A stretch of DNA of 42,938 bases from Alphaproteobacteria bacterium (GCA_024277955.1 JAJRUE010000173.1:1-42938); one strand, 5' to 3'. Shown: positions 30,187 through 39,218, counted from the stretch's first letter. Program-made: numbers and translations. Notes: generated by a model from the letters alone, not told the origin.

Positions 30187-30642
30187 ATGGACCGACGGAA
30201 ATTCATGATTTCACTGGCCGCGGTCGGGGTCCTGCCGGACCAGGCCTTTGCATCGCAATTCGAGGATTTCCTGGTGCGCGAGTTGAAGGCGCAAGGGTTC
30301 TCCAATATCAAGGTCTCAAGGACCTGGCTGGGCCGGGTGCGCATCGTCGCCACCAGCGACCGCTTCAAGCGAGAAATCATCGCCAACCCCCGCACCGGCG
30401 AAATCCTGCGCGACTATTGGAGCAAGATTGCCAACGGAAACGGAAGTGTCGATATTCTGGACCCGAATGACGATCTCGGGAACTCCGGTTCTGGCAGCAG
30501 CGATGGCGGCGACGGCAGCGGCGACGGCGGCGACAGCGGCGATGGCAAGGATGACGAGGACGGCAAGGACAGCCACGACGGCAAGGATGACAAGAAGGAC
30601 GACAAGAAAGACGACAAGAAAGATGACGGGCACGGCGACTGA
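30187..30642 (+). CDS. Second exported PepSY-like protein with acidic/Lys tail; possible Tat signal
   Basis: MDRRKFMISLAAVGVLPDQAFASQFEDFLVRELKAQGFSNIKVSRTWLGRVRIVATSDRFKREIIANPRTGEILRDYW... then GGDGSGDGGDSGDGKDDEDGKDSHDGKDDKKDDKKDDKKDDGHGD. Confidence 0.75.
   Translation: MDRRKFMISLAAVGVLPDQAFASQFEDFLVRELKAQGFSNIKVSRTWLGRVRIVATSDRFKREIIANPRTGEILRDYWSKIANGNGSVDILDPNDDLGNSGSGSSDGGDGSGDGGDSGDGKDDEDGKDSHDGKDDKKDDKKDDKKDDGHGD
30586..30627. repeat. 12 bp tandem repeat encoding DDKK
   Basis: gatgacaagaag gacgacaagaaa gacgacaagaaa gatgac. Confidence 0.85.
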
Positions 30643-30682
30643 CGCCGACAGCCGGCCATCAGCGGTTTGGGCATGAGCCCCG

Positions 30683-31267
30683 GTGGGCAGCAGGGCAAGA
30701 ACTGGGAAACGGGGCAGTAGCTTGAGAGACAGTATCACCATCTTTGCGATCGTTCTGGTCCAGACCGCATCGGCGTTCTTTTTTGTCACGGATATTTTTT
30801 CGAGCCTGTTTGGCTTTCGCAGCCAGCCGATCAGCTGGCAGTATCGCGAGATCATCGAAATCGGGGCGGCGATCGGGCTGCTCCTGGGGCTGGTCATGGG
30901 AACGGTGGTGCTGTTCCGGTCGCTGCGCCGCCAGCGCCATGCCGAAGGGCAGCTGCGCCTGGCCTCGGGCGCGTTCATGGAACTTCTGGAAGAACAGTTC
31001 GACAACTGGGGGCTGACGCCTTCGGAACGCGACGTGGCGCTTTTCGCGATCAAGGGCCTGTCGACCCAGGAAATCGCCGCCGCGCGCAACACCAGCGAAG
31101 GCACCGTCAAGGCCCAGACCAACGCCATCTACCGCAAGGCCGGGGTCAGCGGGCGCCCACAGCTGCTGAGCCTGTTCATCGACGACCTGATGGGCGATGC
31201 CCTGCCGGGGGTGACCCCCAGCAACGGCGCGGCGCGCAAGGACAACAGGCTGGCCGCCGGCCGCTGA
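30683..31267 (+). CDS. Membrane-anchored LuxR-type HTH regulator
   Basis: Two N-terminal hydrophobic segments (DSITIFAIVLVQTASAFFFVTDIFSSLF; IIEIGAAIGLLLGLVMGTVVLF) and C-terminal LTPSERDVALFAIKGLSTQEIAAARNTSEGTVKAQTNAIYRKAGVSGR. Start GTG 30683 or TTG 30722. Confidence 0.8.
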   Translation: MGSRARTGKRGSSLRDSITIFAIVLVQTASAFFFVTDIFSSLFGFRSQPISWQYREIIEIGAAIGLLLGLVMGTVVLFRSLRRQRHAEGQLRLASGAFMELLEEQFDNWGLTPSERDVALFAIKGLSTQEIAAARNTSEGTVKAQTNAIYRKAGVSGRPQLLSLFIDDLMGDALPGVTPSNGAARKDNRLAAGR

Positions 31268-31337
31268 ACTGGCGCAGCCGGGCGGTCGTGCGCCTTTTGG
31301 TGCAAGCAGTTTTGCGCCCGATTGTCTGTGCCAGTCC

Positions 31338-31527
31338 CTAGAGCACGTCGCGTCTGACTGAATTCACTTCGCCCGGGTCGCGCAGCGGCCCGGGCATGCG
31401 CCCGCCCGCCCCGTCGCACCTTTGGTGCGCTTCCAGCGCAACGGCGGGCGCATTCGCGCCCACCCGGGCGGCCGCCCGCCCTCCGTCTGGAAACGAGGTG
31501 AATCCGATCAGGTGCGACAGGCACTAG
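31338..31527. repeat. ~190 bp structured intergenic element with imperfect 34 bp terminal inverted repeats
   Basis: CTAGAGCACGTCGCGTCTGACTGAATTCACTTCG (31338-31371) vs reverse complement of 31494-31527 CTAGTGCCTGTCGCACCTGATCGGATTCACCTCG, 24/34 match; inner IR ATGCGCCCGCC (31396-31406)/GGCGGGCGCAT (31443-31453). Confidence 0.7.
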
Positions 31528-32690
31528 CGCGCGGTTTCGGCGATCAGGCGGAAAATCCGGGTGTTCTGATCGGTGACGCCGGGGTCTTCGAAATGCCGGT
31601 CGGCGGCGGTGGTCGCGATCACCACGCCGGCGTCGCGGTTCACATAGACATGCTGGCCGTAGATGCCGCGGGCAAAGAATTCGCCCGGGCCTCCGTCCTG
31701 GGGCACCCACCACTGGTAGCCATAGCGCAGCTCGCCCGGGGCGGTATTTGCGCTGGGGGTGGTTGACGCCGCGACCCAGTCCGCCGGCACGATCTGCCGC
31801 CCGTTCAGCCGGCCCGACTGCAGGAACAGCTGGCCAAGCCTGGCGTAGTCGCGGGTCACCATGTTCAGCCCGCCCAGCACAAAGGCGACGCCGTAGCCGT
31901 CGGTCAGATAATAGGGATCGGCCTCGATCCCCATGGGCCAGAGCATCTTTTCCTGCATCAGGTCGGGGATCGACCGACCGGTGGCGCCGCGCACCACCAT
32001 GCCCAGCACATGGGTGTCGATCGAGACATATCTCCAGGTCTCGCCGGGGGGCGCAAAGCGCTGGTCCAGCCCGGCGGCAAAGCCGTCCATCGACCGGCCA
32101 AGCGCCAGCACCCGGCCCATCCTGTTGATGTCCGAATTGAAATCCAGATAGTCTTCGTTGAAGGCCACGCCGCTTTCCATCTGCAGCACATCGACGATGC
32201 GCGCGCCGTCATAGGCCGACCCCTTGAGCTGCGGCGCGTACTCCACCACCTGATCGTCGATCGAGCCGATCTTGCCCTCGTCCAGCACGATGCCGATCAG
32301 CGCGGAAAGAAAGCTTTTCGCCACCGACCACGAGATCCGCCGGTCATCCGGCCCGGTTCCCAGAAAATAGTCTTCGTAAACGATTTTTCCGTCTTTCAGC
32401 ACCAGAAGCGAGGTCACCGCGCGCGCATCGATCCAGTCGCGCACCTCGGCGGGCAGGGCGATGTCGTCGCCGCGCGGAAGCGCACTGACCGGCCCCGGGC
32501 CGCGACTCATCCGGGCGGTTTCGAACAGCGTGCCCATGTGGCTGAAGTTGCCGACGATCTTTTCTTCTGAAAACAGGCTGTTGACCGCCAGCAAGCGGGT
32601 GATCTCGGCGCGTTTGAAATAGGCCAGACCCGCCAGCAGCAGGGCAAGGATAACGATCGAACGCAGGGTCCATTTGAACAAGGGTCGCAT
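31524..32690 (-). CDS. Serine hydrolase, class C beta-lactamase-like / NylB-like
   Basis: ISWSVAKSFLSALIGIVLDEGKIGSIDDQVVEYAPQLKG (SxxK), YVSIDTHVLGMVVRGATGRSI, RGIYGQHVYVNRDAGVVIATTA. Confidence 0.85.
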   Translation of the reverse strand: MRPLFKWTLRSIVILALLLAGLAYFKRAEITRLLAVNSLFSEEKIVGNFSHMGTLFETARMSRGPGPVSALPRGDDIALPAEVRDWIDARAVTSLLVLKDGKIVYEDYFLGTGPDDRRISWSVAKSFLSALIGIVLDEGKIGSIDDQVVEYAPQLKGSAYDGARIVDVLQMESGVAFNEDYLDFNSDINRMGRVLALGRSMDGFAAGLDQRFAPPGETWRYVSIDTHVLGMVVRGATGRSIPDLMQEKMLWPMGIEADPYYLTDGYGVAFVLGGLNMVTRDYARLGQLFLQSGRLNGRQIVPADWVAASTTPSANTAPGELRYGYQWWVPQDGGPGEFFARGIYGQHVYVNRDAGVVIATTAADRHFEDPGVTDQNTRIFRLIAETAR

Positions 32691-32750
32691 GACAATTCCC
32701 GTTTTTCGACAGGGAAACATCCTGACGCGCGAATGGCAAGCGTGCCGGTT

Positions 32751-33125
32751 TCAGCGCGTGGTGGCGTAGCGTTCGAGGATGTGCAGCGGCACCACGTCCA
32801 GCGCCCGCACATGGGTGCTTTCCAGGTGCACGCGCGGGGCGCAATCTTCTTCGTGGGCCTGCAGAAAGCGGCTGGCGCACAGGCACCAGCAGTCGCCGGG
32901 CTTCAGGCCCTCGAAACCGAATTCCGGGCGCGGGGTCGACAGGTCGTTGCCGAAATATTTGGAGTAGGCCAGGAATTCGGCGGTCATCACCGCGCAGACG
33001 GTATGGCTGCCGTGGTCCTCGGGCCCGGTATCGCAGGCGCCGTTGCGAAAGAACCCGGTGCGCGGCGTCAGAGAACAAGGTTGCAGCGGCTGCCCGAGCA
33101 CGTTGAGCGACGGATCCATGTCCAT
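32751..33125 (-). CDS. DUF2237 family protein
   Basis: NVLGQPLQPCSLTPRTGFFRNGACDTGPEDHGSHTVCAVMTAEFLAYSKYFGNDLSTPRPEFGFEGLKPGDCWCLCASRF. Confidence 0.8.
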   Translation of the reverse strand: MDMDPSLNVLGQPLQPCSLTPRTGFFRNGACDTGPEDHGSHTVCAVMTAEFLAYSKYFGNDLSTPRPEFGFEGLKPGDCWCLCASRFLQAHEEDCAPRVHLESTHVRALDVVPLHILERYATTR

Positions 33126-33127
33126 GG

Positions 33128-33397
33128 TCAGACTCCCCCCTGGTTGCGGCCAGCAGACCACCGAAGCGGCGAATTGGCAAGCGGTGGAAAAAGCCGGGGC
33201 GGTCGCGCACCGGCCAGGCGCAGCGGCACCGATGCGCCCGAGGGGCCGATGTCTTTGGTCCAGGAAAACAGCCGGTCGGTCACGGGCGCGCCGGGTTCGA
33301 GGCGTTCGGCCAGAAGGGTCATCAGCCGCCCCATGAAGGGCGAGTCCAGGCGGCGGCAGGCTTCGGCCTGGGCAAGGAATGCCTGGCGCAGGGTCAC
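33128..33397 (-). pseudogene. Probable 5' remnant of a DUF2332-family gene
   Basis: GTG start overlaps pth stop (GTGA); MTLRQAFLAQAEACRRLDSPFMGRLMTLLAERLEPGAPVTDRLFSWTKDIGPSGASVPLRLAG resembles a DUF2332 N-terminus, then sequence becomes unrelated and stops at ~89 aa. Confidence 0.5.
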
Positions 33398-34107
33398 CGG
33401 AACTTGTCGGCCAGCCGCTGCAGGGGGGATCTGGCGTCGGGGTCCGGTTCGGGATCGGGGGCGCGGTCTGGGGCGGGGGCGGCTTTGGATTTGGGCGCCG
33501 GTTTGGCCGACGCGCCGGGGCGGGTCGCCGAGGATCGCGGCGGCGATACCAGCAGGGCCACGGCGTTCAGGAACCGGGCGCTGTCGCCGCGCACCAGGTC
33601 GTCGGCCCCCTTGCTGATCCCCTCCAGCAGCGGCTCGAGCCAGTCGTCTTCGGCGCGTGAAAAGTCGTGCAGCACGTAGCCCGCCACCCGGTCCTTGTGG
33701 CCGGGATGGCCGACGCCGATGCGCACCCGGCTGTAGTGCGGGCCGATGTGCTGGTGGATCGACCGCAGCCCGTTGTGGCCGGCGTGGCCGCCGCCGTCCT
33801 TGATGCGGATCTTGCCCGGGGCCAGGTCGATTTCGTCATGAAACACGATGACATCGGGGGCGTCGAGCTTGTAGAACCGCAGCGCCTTGGCGACCGCATT
33901 GCCCGAAAGGTTCATGAAGGTTTCGGGTTTCAGCGCGATCACCTTGTCGCCGCCCAGCCGCCCTTCGGCGACCTGGCCGTCGAACTTGCCGCGCCAGGGG
34001 GTAAAGCCGTGATCGGCGGCGATCCGGTCCAGCGCCATGAAGCCGACATTGTGCCGGTTGCGTGCATATTTCGCGCCGGGGTTTCCGAGGCCGACAAGCA
34101 GTTTCAT
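33394..34107 (-). CDS. pth: Peptidyl-tRNA hydrolase
   Basis: MKLLVGLGNPGAKYARNRHNVGFMALD; VFHDEIDLAPGKIRIKDGGGHAGHNGLRSI; low-complexity Pro/Ala C-terminal extension. Confidence 0.95.
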   Translation of the reverse strand: MKLLVGLGNPGAKYARNRHNVGFMALDRIAADHGFTPWRGKFDGQVAEGRLGGDKVIALKPETFMNLSGNAVAKALRFYKLDAPDVIVFHDEIDLAPGKIRIKDGGGHAGHNGLRSIHQHIGPHYSRVRIGVGHPGHKDRVAGYVLHDFSRAEDDWLEPLLEGISKGADDLVRGDSARFLNAVALLVSPPRSSATRPGASAKPAPKSKAAPAPDRAPDPEPDPDARSPLQRLADKFR

Positions 34108-34164
34108 GGGCGTCCTTTCCGTTCGCGCCAAATTATGCCTTTCGGCGCCCGGGCGCAAACGAAA

Positions 34165-34186
34165 CGCGGGGCCCGAAGGCCCCGCG
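34165..34186 (-). terminator. Terminator-like hairpin after rplY
   Basis: CGCGGGGCC-cgaa-GGCCCCGCG; minus strand continues TTTCGTTTG. Confidence 0.7.
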
Positions 34187-34216
34187 CTGCCTTGATCGGC
34201 GAATTCGGCGCAAAGA

Positions 34217-34867
34217 TCAGTCTTCGCTGGCCTCTGCCGTTTCTTCGGTTGCTTCGACCTCTTCGGCCTCGGCTTCGTCTTCGTCGCTGGAGCGCAGCGC
34301 CGACGGGGCCGAGATGTTGGCGATCACGAAGTCGCGGTCGACGGTGACGCGCGCACCTTCGGGCAGGTCAATCTCGGAAATGTGGATCACGTCGCCCACG
34401 TCCTTGCCGGAAATGTCGAACACCAGCTTTTCCGGGATGTCGCCGGCGATCACCGACAGTTCGACTTCGGGACGCACCACGGTCAGAACGCCGCCGCGCT
34501 TGAGGCCGGGGGCTTCGTCTTCGCCGGTGAATTCGACCGGGATGAACAGCGCGATCCGGGTGGTGCGGCGCAGGCGCATCAGGTCCAGGTGGGTCGGCAG
34601 GTCTTTCACCACGTCGCGCTGGACGTTGCGGCAGATGACGCGCACATCGTCGTGGCCTTCAACCTTGAGGTTGAACAGCGTCGAAAGGAAACGGCCGGCG
34701 CGCAGGCGCTTGATGAGCACGTTGAAGGGGATGTTGATCGGGAGCGGATCAACCCCGCCGCCGTAAACGATGCCAGGTACCATGCCTTCACGGCGTGCTT
34801 GACGAGCGGCCCCCTTGCCTGTCCCCGTCCGTACCTCGGCTTGAAGATCAGGGATCTGTCCTGCCAT
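34217..34867 (-). CDS. rplY: 50S ribosomal protein L25/general stress protein Ctc
   Basis: [39 protein letters not shown]...; acidic C-terminal tail. Confidence 0.94.
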   Translation of the reverse strand: MAGQIPDLQAEVRTGTGKGAARQARREGMVPGIVYGGGVDPLPINIPFNVLIKRLRAGRFLSTLFNLKVEGHDDVRVICRNVQRDVVKDLPTHLDLMRLRRTTRIALFIPVEFTGEDEAPGLKRGGVLTVVRPEVELSVIAGDIPEKLVFDISGKDVGDVIHISEIDLPEGARVTVDRDFVIANISAPSALRSSDEDEAEAEEVEATEETAEASED

Positions 34868-35012
34868 TGGTATTCTCCTAAGGTTATGGGGCATCCTCCA
34901 AGGGTGTATGCCCGCGTGAAGTCGCGCGTATAGACGACTCGCGCGGCATTTGGAAGGGGGTAATTCGCCCGTTTTCCTTGCGGTGCGGCAGGCGGCGTGG
35001 CAAGGCCGGGGC

Positions 35013-36155
35013 ATGACCTTGTTCGGGGCTCTTCATCTTTCGCGCAGGCCGGCGGCGGCCTTTGCCGTCATCGGGTTGTTCTGGGGGGCGTTTGCCGCCC
35101 ATGTGCCGGTGTTCAAGGCGCGTCTGGCGGTTGGCGACGGGGCGTTCGGGCTGCTGATGCTGGGCACCGGTGTCGGGCTGGTCAGCGCCATGTGGCTGGC
35201 GCCGATGCTGGACCGGCGGCTGGGGGCGGCGGCCTTGCCGGTGGCGTCGGTGCTGTTCATCGCGATGTTCTGGACGCCGGCGGTTGCCGGCACGCCGGCG
35301 GTGTTTTTCGCGGCCCTGCTGGCGCTGGGCATGGCGTCGGGCCTGACGGACGTGGTGATGAACACCCGGGTCGCCGAGATGGAAGCCGCCGGCGGCAAGC
35401 CCTTGATGAACGCCAACCACGGGGTGTTTTCGCTGGCCTATGCGGCGGCGGCGCTGGCGTCCGGCTGGGCGCGCGAGGGCGGTGTTGGCGCGGCTGCGGT
35501 TTTCGCGGCGCTGATGCTGTTGTGCCTGCCGTTGGCGCTGTCTAGCCGGCAGGCGGTCGGGGCTGCGGGCAGGGAAGCCGTGCCGGGCAAGGCGGGGTTG
35601 CTGGCGCCGGTGCTGCTGTGCGGCGCGGTGGTTCTGATCGCCTTCATGACCGAGGCCACGGTGGAAACCTGGTCGGCCCTGCATATCGAGCGCACCCTGT
35701 CGGGCAGCGCCGCGCAAGGCGCCGCGGGGCCGGCGGTTCTGGGGCTGACGATGGCGTTTGGGCGGTTTTCCGGACAATCGGTGGCGGCGCGCTTCGACGA
35801 TGCGGCGGTGATGCTGGGCGGGGTGGTTCTGGCGGTGCTGGGGGTGGTGCTGGTGGCGGCCGGGCAGGGGGTGGCCGTGGCCTACCTGGGGTTCGGGGCG
35901 ATGGGGCTGGGGGTTTCGGTGATCGGCCCGATCGGGCTGGCGATGGTGGCGCGGATGGTGCCGGACGATCGGCGGGCGGCGGCGATTTCACGTGTGGCGG
36001 TGATCGGCTTCGCCGGGTTCTTTGTGGCGCCGGTGATCATGGGGCAGATTTCCGAACGTGTCGGGCTGCAACTGGCGTTCGGGTTTTTCGCGGGGTTGTT
36101 GCTGCTGGTTGTGCCGCTTCTGGGGGCCATTCGCCGGCGCTTGCACGCCGGCTGA
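35013..36155 (+). CDS. MFS transporter
   Basis: Multi-[56 protein letters not shown]. Confidence 0.8.
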   Translation: MTLFGALHLSRRPAAAFAVIGLFWGAFAAHVPVFKARLAVGDGAFGLLMLGTGVGLVSAMWLAPMLDRRLGAAALPVASVLFIAMFWTPAVAGTPAVFFAALLALGMASGLTDVVMNTRVAEMEAAGGKPLMNANHGVFSLAYAAAALASGWAREGGVGAAAVFAALMLLCLPLALSSRQAVGAAGREAVPGKAGLLAPVLLCGAVVLIAFMTEATVETWSALHIERTLSGSAAQGAAGPAVLGLTMAFGRFSGQSVAARFDDAAVMLGGVVLAVLGVVLVAAGQGVAVAYLGFGAMGLGVSVIGPIGLAMVARMVPDDRRAAAISRVAVIGFAGFFVAPVIMGQISERVGLQLAFGFFAGLLLLVVPLLGAIRRRLHAG

Positions 36156-36231
36156 GCGGGGCTGTTGCCAAGCAGGCGCGCCTTGCGGCGCGACGTTTTT
36201 TTGGTTGCGCCCGCCTGGCGGCGGCCGCGGT

Positions 36232-36264
36232 GCCTCCGGCGGGGATATTTCTGGACAGAAGACG
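36232..36264. repeat. Intergenic GGGGATATTT element, copy B
   Basis: GCCTCCGGCGGGGATATTTCTGGACAGAAGACG; preceded by hairpin CGCGCC-TTGC-GGCGCG. Confidence 0.75.
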
Positions 36265-36272
36265 TGGCGGTG

Positions 36273-37436
36273 TTATTGCCAGCCGTCGGAAAAACCCTTG
36301 GGGACCAGCAGGATATCGCGGGTGACATCGTTGATGTCCCGGTGGCCGCAAAAGGCCATCGACAGGTCCAGTTCCTTGTGGATGATCTCTAGCGCCGCGG
36401 TGACGCCGGCTTCGCCCATGGCCCCCAGCCCGTAGACGAAGGCGCGCCCGATGAAGGTGCCCTTGGCCCCCAGGGCCAGGGCCTTGAGCACGTCCTGGCC
36501 CGACCGGATGCCGCTGTCGAGGTGTACTTCCACCTTGTCGCCCACGGCGTCGATGATCGAGGGCAGGGCGCGGATCGACGAAAGCGCCCCGTCCAGCTGG
36601 CGCCCGCCGTGGTTCGACACGACGATCGCGTCGGCGCCAGCGCGCGCGGCCATTTCCGCGTCCTGGGGGTCGTTGATCCCTTTCAGGATCACCTTGCCGC
36701 CCCACATGTCCATGAGTTTCCTGATCTTGTCCCAGTTCAGCGTCGGGTCGAACTTTTCCGCGGTCCAGGCCGACAGCGAGGACGGGTCGCTCACGCCGTC
36801 CACATGGCCGACGATATTGCCGAACCCGCGCCGCCGGGTGCCCAGCATGCCGAGGCCCCACCGCCACTTGGTCGCCAGGTCGAGTATGTTTTTCAGGGTG
36901 GGTTTCGGCGGGGCGGACAGGCCGTTTTTCAGATCCTTGTGGCGCTGCCCCATGATCTGCAGGTCCACCGTTATCACCAGCGCCGAACAGCCAGCCGCGC
37001 GGGCGCGGTCCAGCACGTTCCTGTTGAAGACATCGTCGTTGAGCGTGTAGATCTGAAACCAGAACGGGGCCGAGGTGTTGGCGGCCACGTCCTCGATCGA
37101 GCAGATCGACATGGTGGACAGGGTGAAGGGCACCCCGAATTTTTCCGCCGCCCGCGCGGCCTTGATTTCCCCATCGGCGCTTTGCATGCCCGTCAGCCCG
37201 ACCGGCGCGAGCGCCACCGGCATCGCCACGTCCTGACCGATCATCCTGGTTCGGGTCGTGCGGTTGGACATGTCCACCGCTACCCGCTGGCGCAGGTGGA
37301 TTTCGTGAAAGTCCGACACGTTTTCGCGAAAGGTCTGTTCGGTCCAGCTGCCGCTTTCGCAGTAGTCGTAGAACATCCTGGGCACGCGGCGGCGGTAGAT
37401 GTGTTTCAGGTCGTCGATGTTGGTGATCACGGGCAT
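36273..37436 (-). CDS. lldD: FMN-dependent alpha-hydroxy acid oxidase / L-lactate dehydrogenase
   Basis: MPVITNIDDLKHIYRRRVPRMFYDYCESGSWTEQTFREN...; VSNHGGRQLDGALSSIRALPSI; DSGIRSGQDVLKALALGAKGTFIGRAF. Confidence 0.9.
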   Translation of the reverse strand: MPVITNIDDLKHIYRRRVPRMFYDYCESGSWTEQTFRENVSDFHEIHLRQRVAVDMSNRTTRTRMIGQDVAMPVALAPVGLTGMQSADGEIKAARAAEKFGVPFTLSTMSICSIEDVAANTSAPFWFQIYTLNDDVFNRNVLDRARAAGCSALVITVDLQIMGQRHKDLKNGLSAPPKPTLKNILDLATKWRWGLGMLGTRRRGFGNIVGHVDGVSDPSSLSAWTAEKFDPTLNWDKIRKLMDMWGGKVILKGINDPQDAEMAARAGADAIVVSNHGGRQLDGALSSIRALPSIIDAVGDKVEVHLDSGIRSGQDVLKALALGAKGTFIGRAFVYGLGAMGEAGVTAALEIIHKELDLSMAFCGHRDINDVTRDILLVPKGFSDGWQ

Positions 37437-37457
37437 GGCGGGGCTCCTGTGGGCGTG

Positions 37458-37480
37458 ATTGGTAATAATAACTTACCAAT
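37458..37480. promoter_or_regulatory. Candidate operator upstream of lldD
   Basis: ATTGGTAA-taataac-TTACCAAT, perfect 8 bp arms, ~21 nt upstream of lldD start on minus strand. Confidence 0.6.
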
Positions 37481-37528
37481 GACCCCGTTCTAGCAAGCAT
37501 GGCGGGCGGTGCAAGGCAAAAAGCATCA

Positions 37529-39097
37529 TCAGATCGTGTCAACCGTCCCGGAATAGACGCCAACGATATGGGCGTCGGCACGCGCCAGCAGGTCTGCGAT
37601 TTCCCGGTTTTGCTCGGGCGTCAGCAAGCCGCCTTCGGGGGCCTTGGCGATCGAGGCAAGCGCCGCGTCGCGGGCGGCTTCAAAGGCCCCGCGGCGGTCT
37701 TTCGCCTCGTAGTCGTCGCGCCCGTCGCGCTGAAACACGTCGGGCACCAGCTGATCGCGGCATTGGGCAACGGTGTGGTCGCTGTCCAGAAAATGCCCGC
37801 CGGCGCGGATGCGGCGCATTTCATCCCAGTTCAGGGCCTCTTCGCTGATGTCCGGCGTGCGCAGAAAGCGGCGCACCATCCGGCCCGTTTCATTGTCCAG
37901 CACCGCCTGCACCGGCGAATAGACGGTGGCGCATTCAAGCTGGCCGACACCGCCCAGAATGTCGGCCCCGGCCAGCGCCACGCTGTGCATCAGCATCGCG
38001 CGTTCGGCCATCGACTGGTGGTCGGCGTCCGGCGTGTCGGACCCGGCGCCGTAGGTGTGGGTCAACAGCCCGAAACCTTCGCGCATCAGTTGCACCGCCA
38101 TGGTCGCCGCCTGTTGCGATTCCACGCAAGACTGCAACGCGCTGCCGGTGCGCATGTCCAGCGTGAATATCAGCGGCGTGGCGATCACCGGGGTGCCGGG
38201 GGCCAGGATGTGGGCCATCGTCACCATGCCGAGGATTTCGGCCGCCGCCATGACCACCAGCGCGGGCACCGAAAGCGGCGCGGTGCCGCCGGCCGAGGGC
38301 AGCGAACAGGCGTGGATCGGCATGCCGATTTGCCCGGCCTGAAGGATCGCCTCGGCATCCATGAACTTGAATTCCAGCGGCGAGAACGAACAGGTGATCA
38401 TGCTGGCCGAGGGCCGGGCGCGCAGCGCATCTTCGCCGCCGGCGACGATGGCGGCGATCTTCAGCAGGTATTCGATGTTTTCCTTCTGGTAGGGTTGAAT
38501 CCAGCCGTGTTTGCGGGTGTTGGCGGAAATGGCGGCAAAGGCGTGGATGTCGGCGGTAACCTCGGGCACGCCATGCACAAAGGGGTGGGCGATGAAGCCG
38601 ACCTGGTCAAGGTCGTTGGCGACGGCGGCGATTTCCCGCGCCGCCGCCAGGTCCATGTTGCGATAGCTGGCATCGCGGGGGTCGATATAGCCGTGGCCGC
38701 CGGTGCCGGTGCGCATGATGAACCCCTTGTCGGGGCGGGGCAGGGCCATGTCAAAGCGCGCATCGCGTCCGGCCAGCAGCGCCTCTTTCGGGGTTTCGCG
38801 CAGCGCTTCGGCGATCAGTTCGCGGGGCAGGCGGATTCGATCGGCGCTGTCGCCCTCGCGCGCCCCGGCCTTCAGGAAGGCCGCGCGGGCCCTGGGGTGG
38901 ACCACCACCGCGCCGTAATCCGCCAGCAGTGAAATCGCATGGTCCCTGAGGAACGCCAGCCGGTCCGCATCCAGCAGCCCAAGGTGGGGGCGCTCGCCAA
39001 ACACCCGGTCCTGCAGAAAGGCCCCGGCGGGGGTGTTGCTTTTGGGGGGTGACTTGCGGCCCCGGCGGCGTGTGCGGACTGTCCTGGCTTCGCCCAT
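37529..39097 (-). CDS. MttB-family (trimethylamine methyltransferase family) protein without pyrrolysine codon
   Basis: FMDAEAILQAGQIGMPIHACSLPSAGGTAPLSVPALVVMAAAEILGMVTMAHILAPGTPVIATPLIFTLDMRTG; continuous sense ORF of ~522 aa. Confidence 0.85.
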   Translation of the reverse strand: MGEARTVRTRRRGRKSPPKSNTPAGAFLQDRVFGERPHLGLLDADRLAFLRDHAISLLADYGAVVVHPRARAAFLKAGAREGDSADRIRLPRELIAEALRETPKEALLAGRDARFDMALPRPDKGFIMRTGTGGHGYIDPRDASYRNMDLAAAREIAAVANDLDQVGFIAHPFVHGVPEVTADIHAFAAISANTRKHGWIQPYQKENIEYLLKIAAIVAGGEDALRARPSASMITCSFSPLEFKFMDAEAILQAGQIGMPIHACSLPSAGGTAPLSVPALVVMAAAEILGMVTMAHILAPGTPVIATPLIFTLDMRTGSALQSCVESQQAATMAVQLMREGFGLLTHTYGAGSDTPDADHQSMAERAMLMHSVALAGADILGGVGQLECATVYSPVQAVLDNETGRMVRRFLRTPDISEEALNWDEMRRIRAGGHFLDSDHTVAQCRDQLVPDVFQRDGRDDYEAKDRRGAFEAARDAALASIAKAPEGGLLTPEQNREIADLLARADAHIVGVYSGTVDTI

Positions 39098-39218
39098 GTC
39101 GCATCTCCTTTTCGAGCGTCGAAATATGAGATGGCACACACCGATTACGCTCACTGCCTGCCGACTTGAGCCTGGCAAAGGTTAGAACGGCGCCGGGAGG
39201 TTTGGCAAGGGCGGCGGC

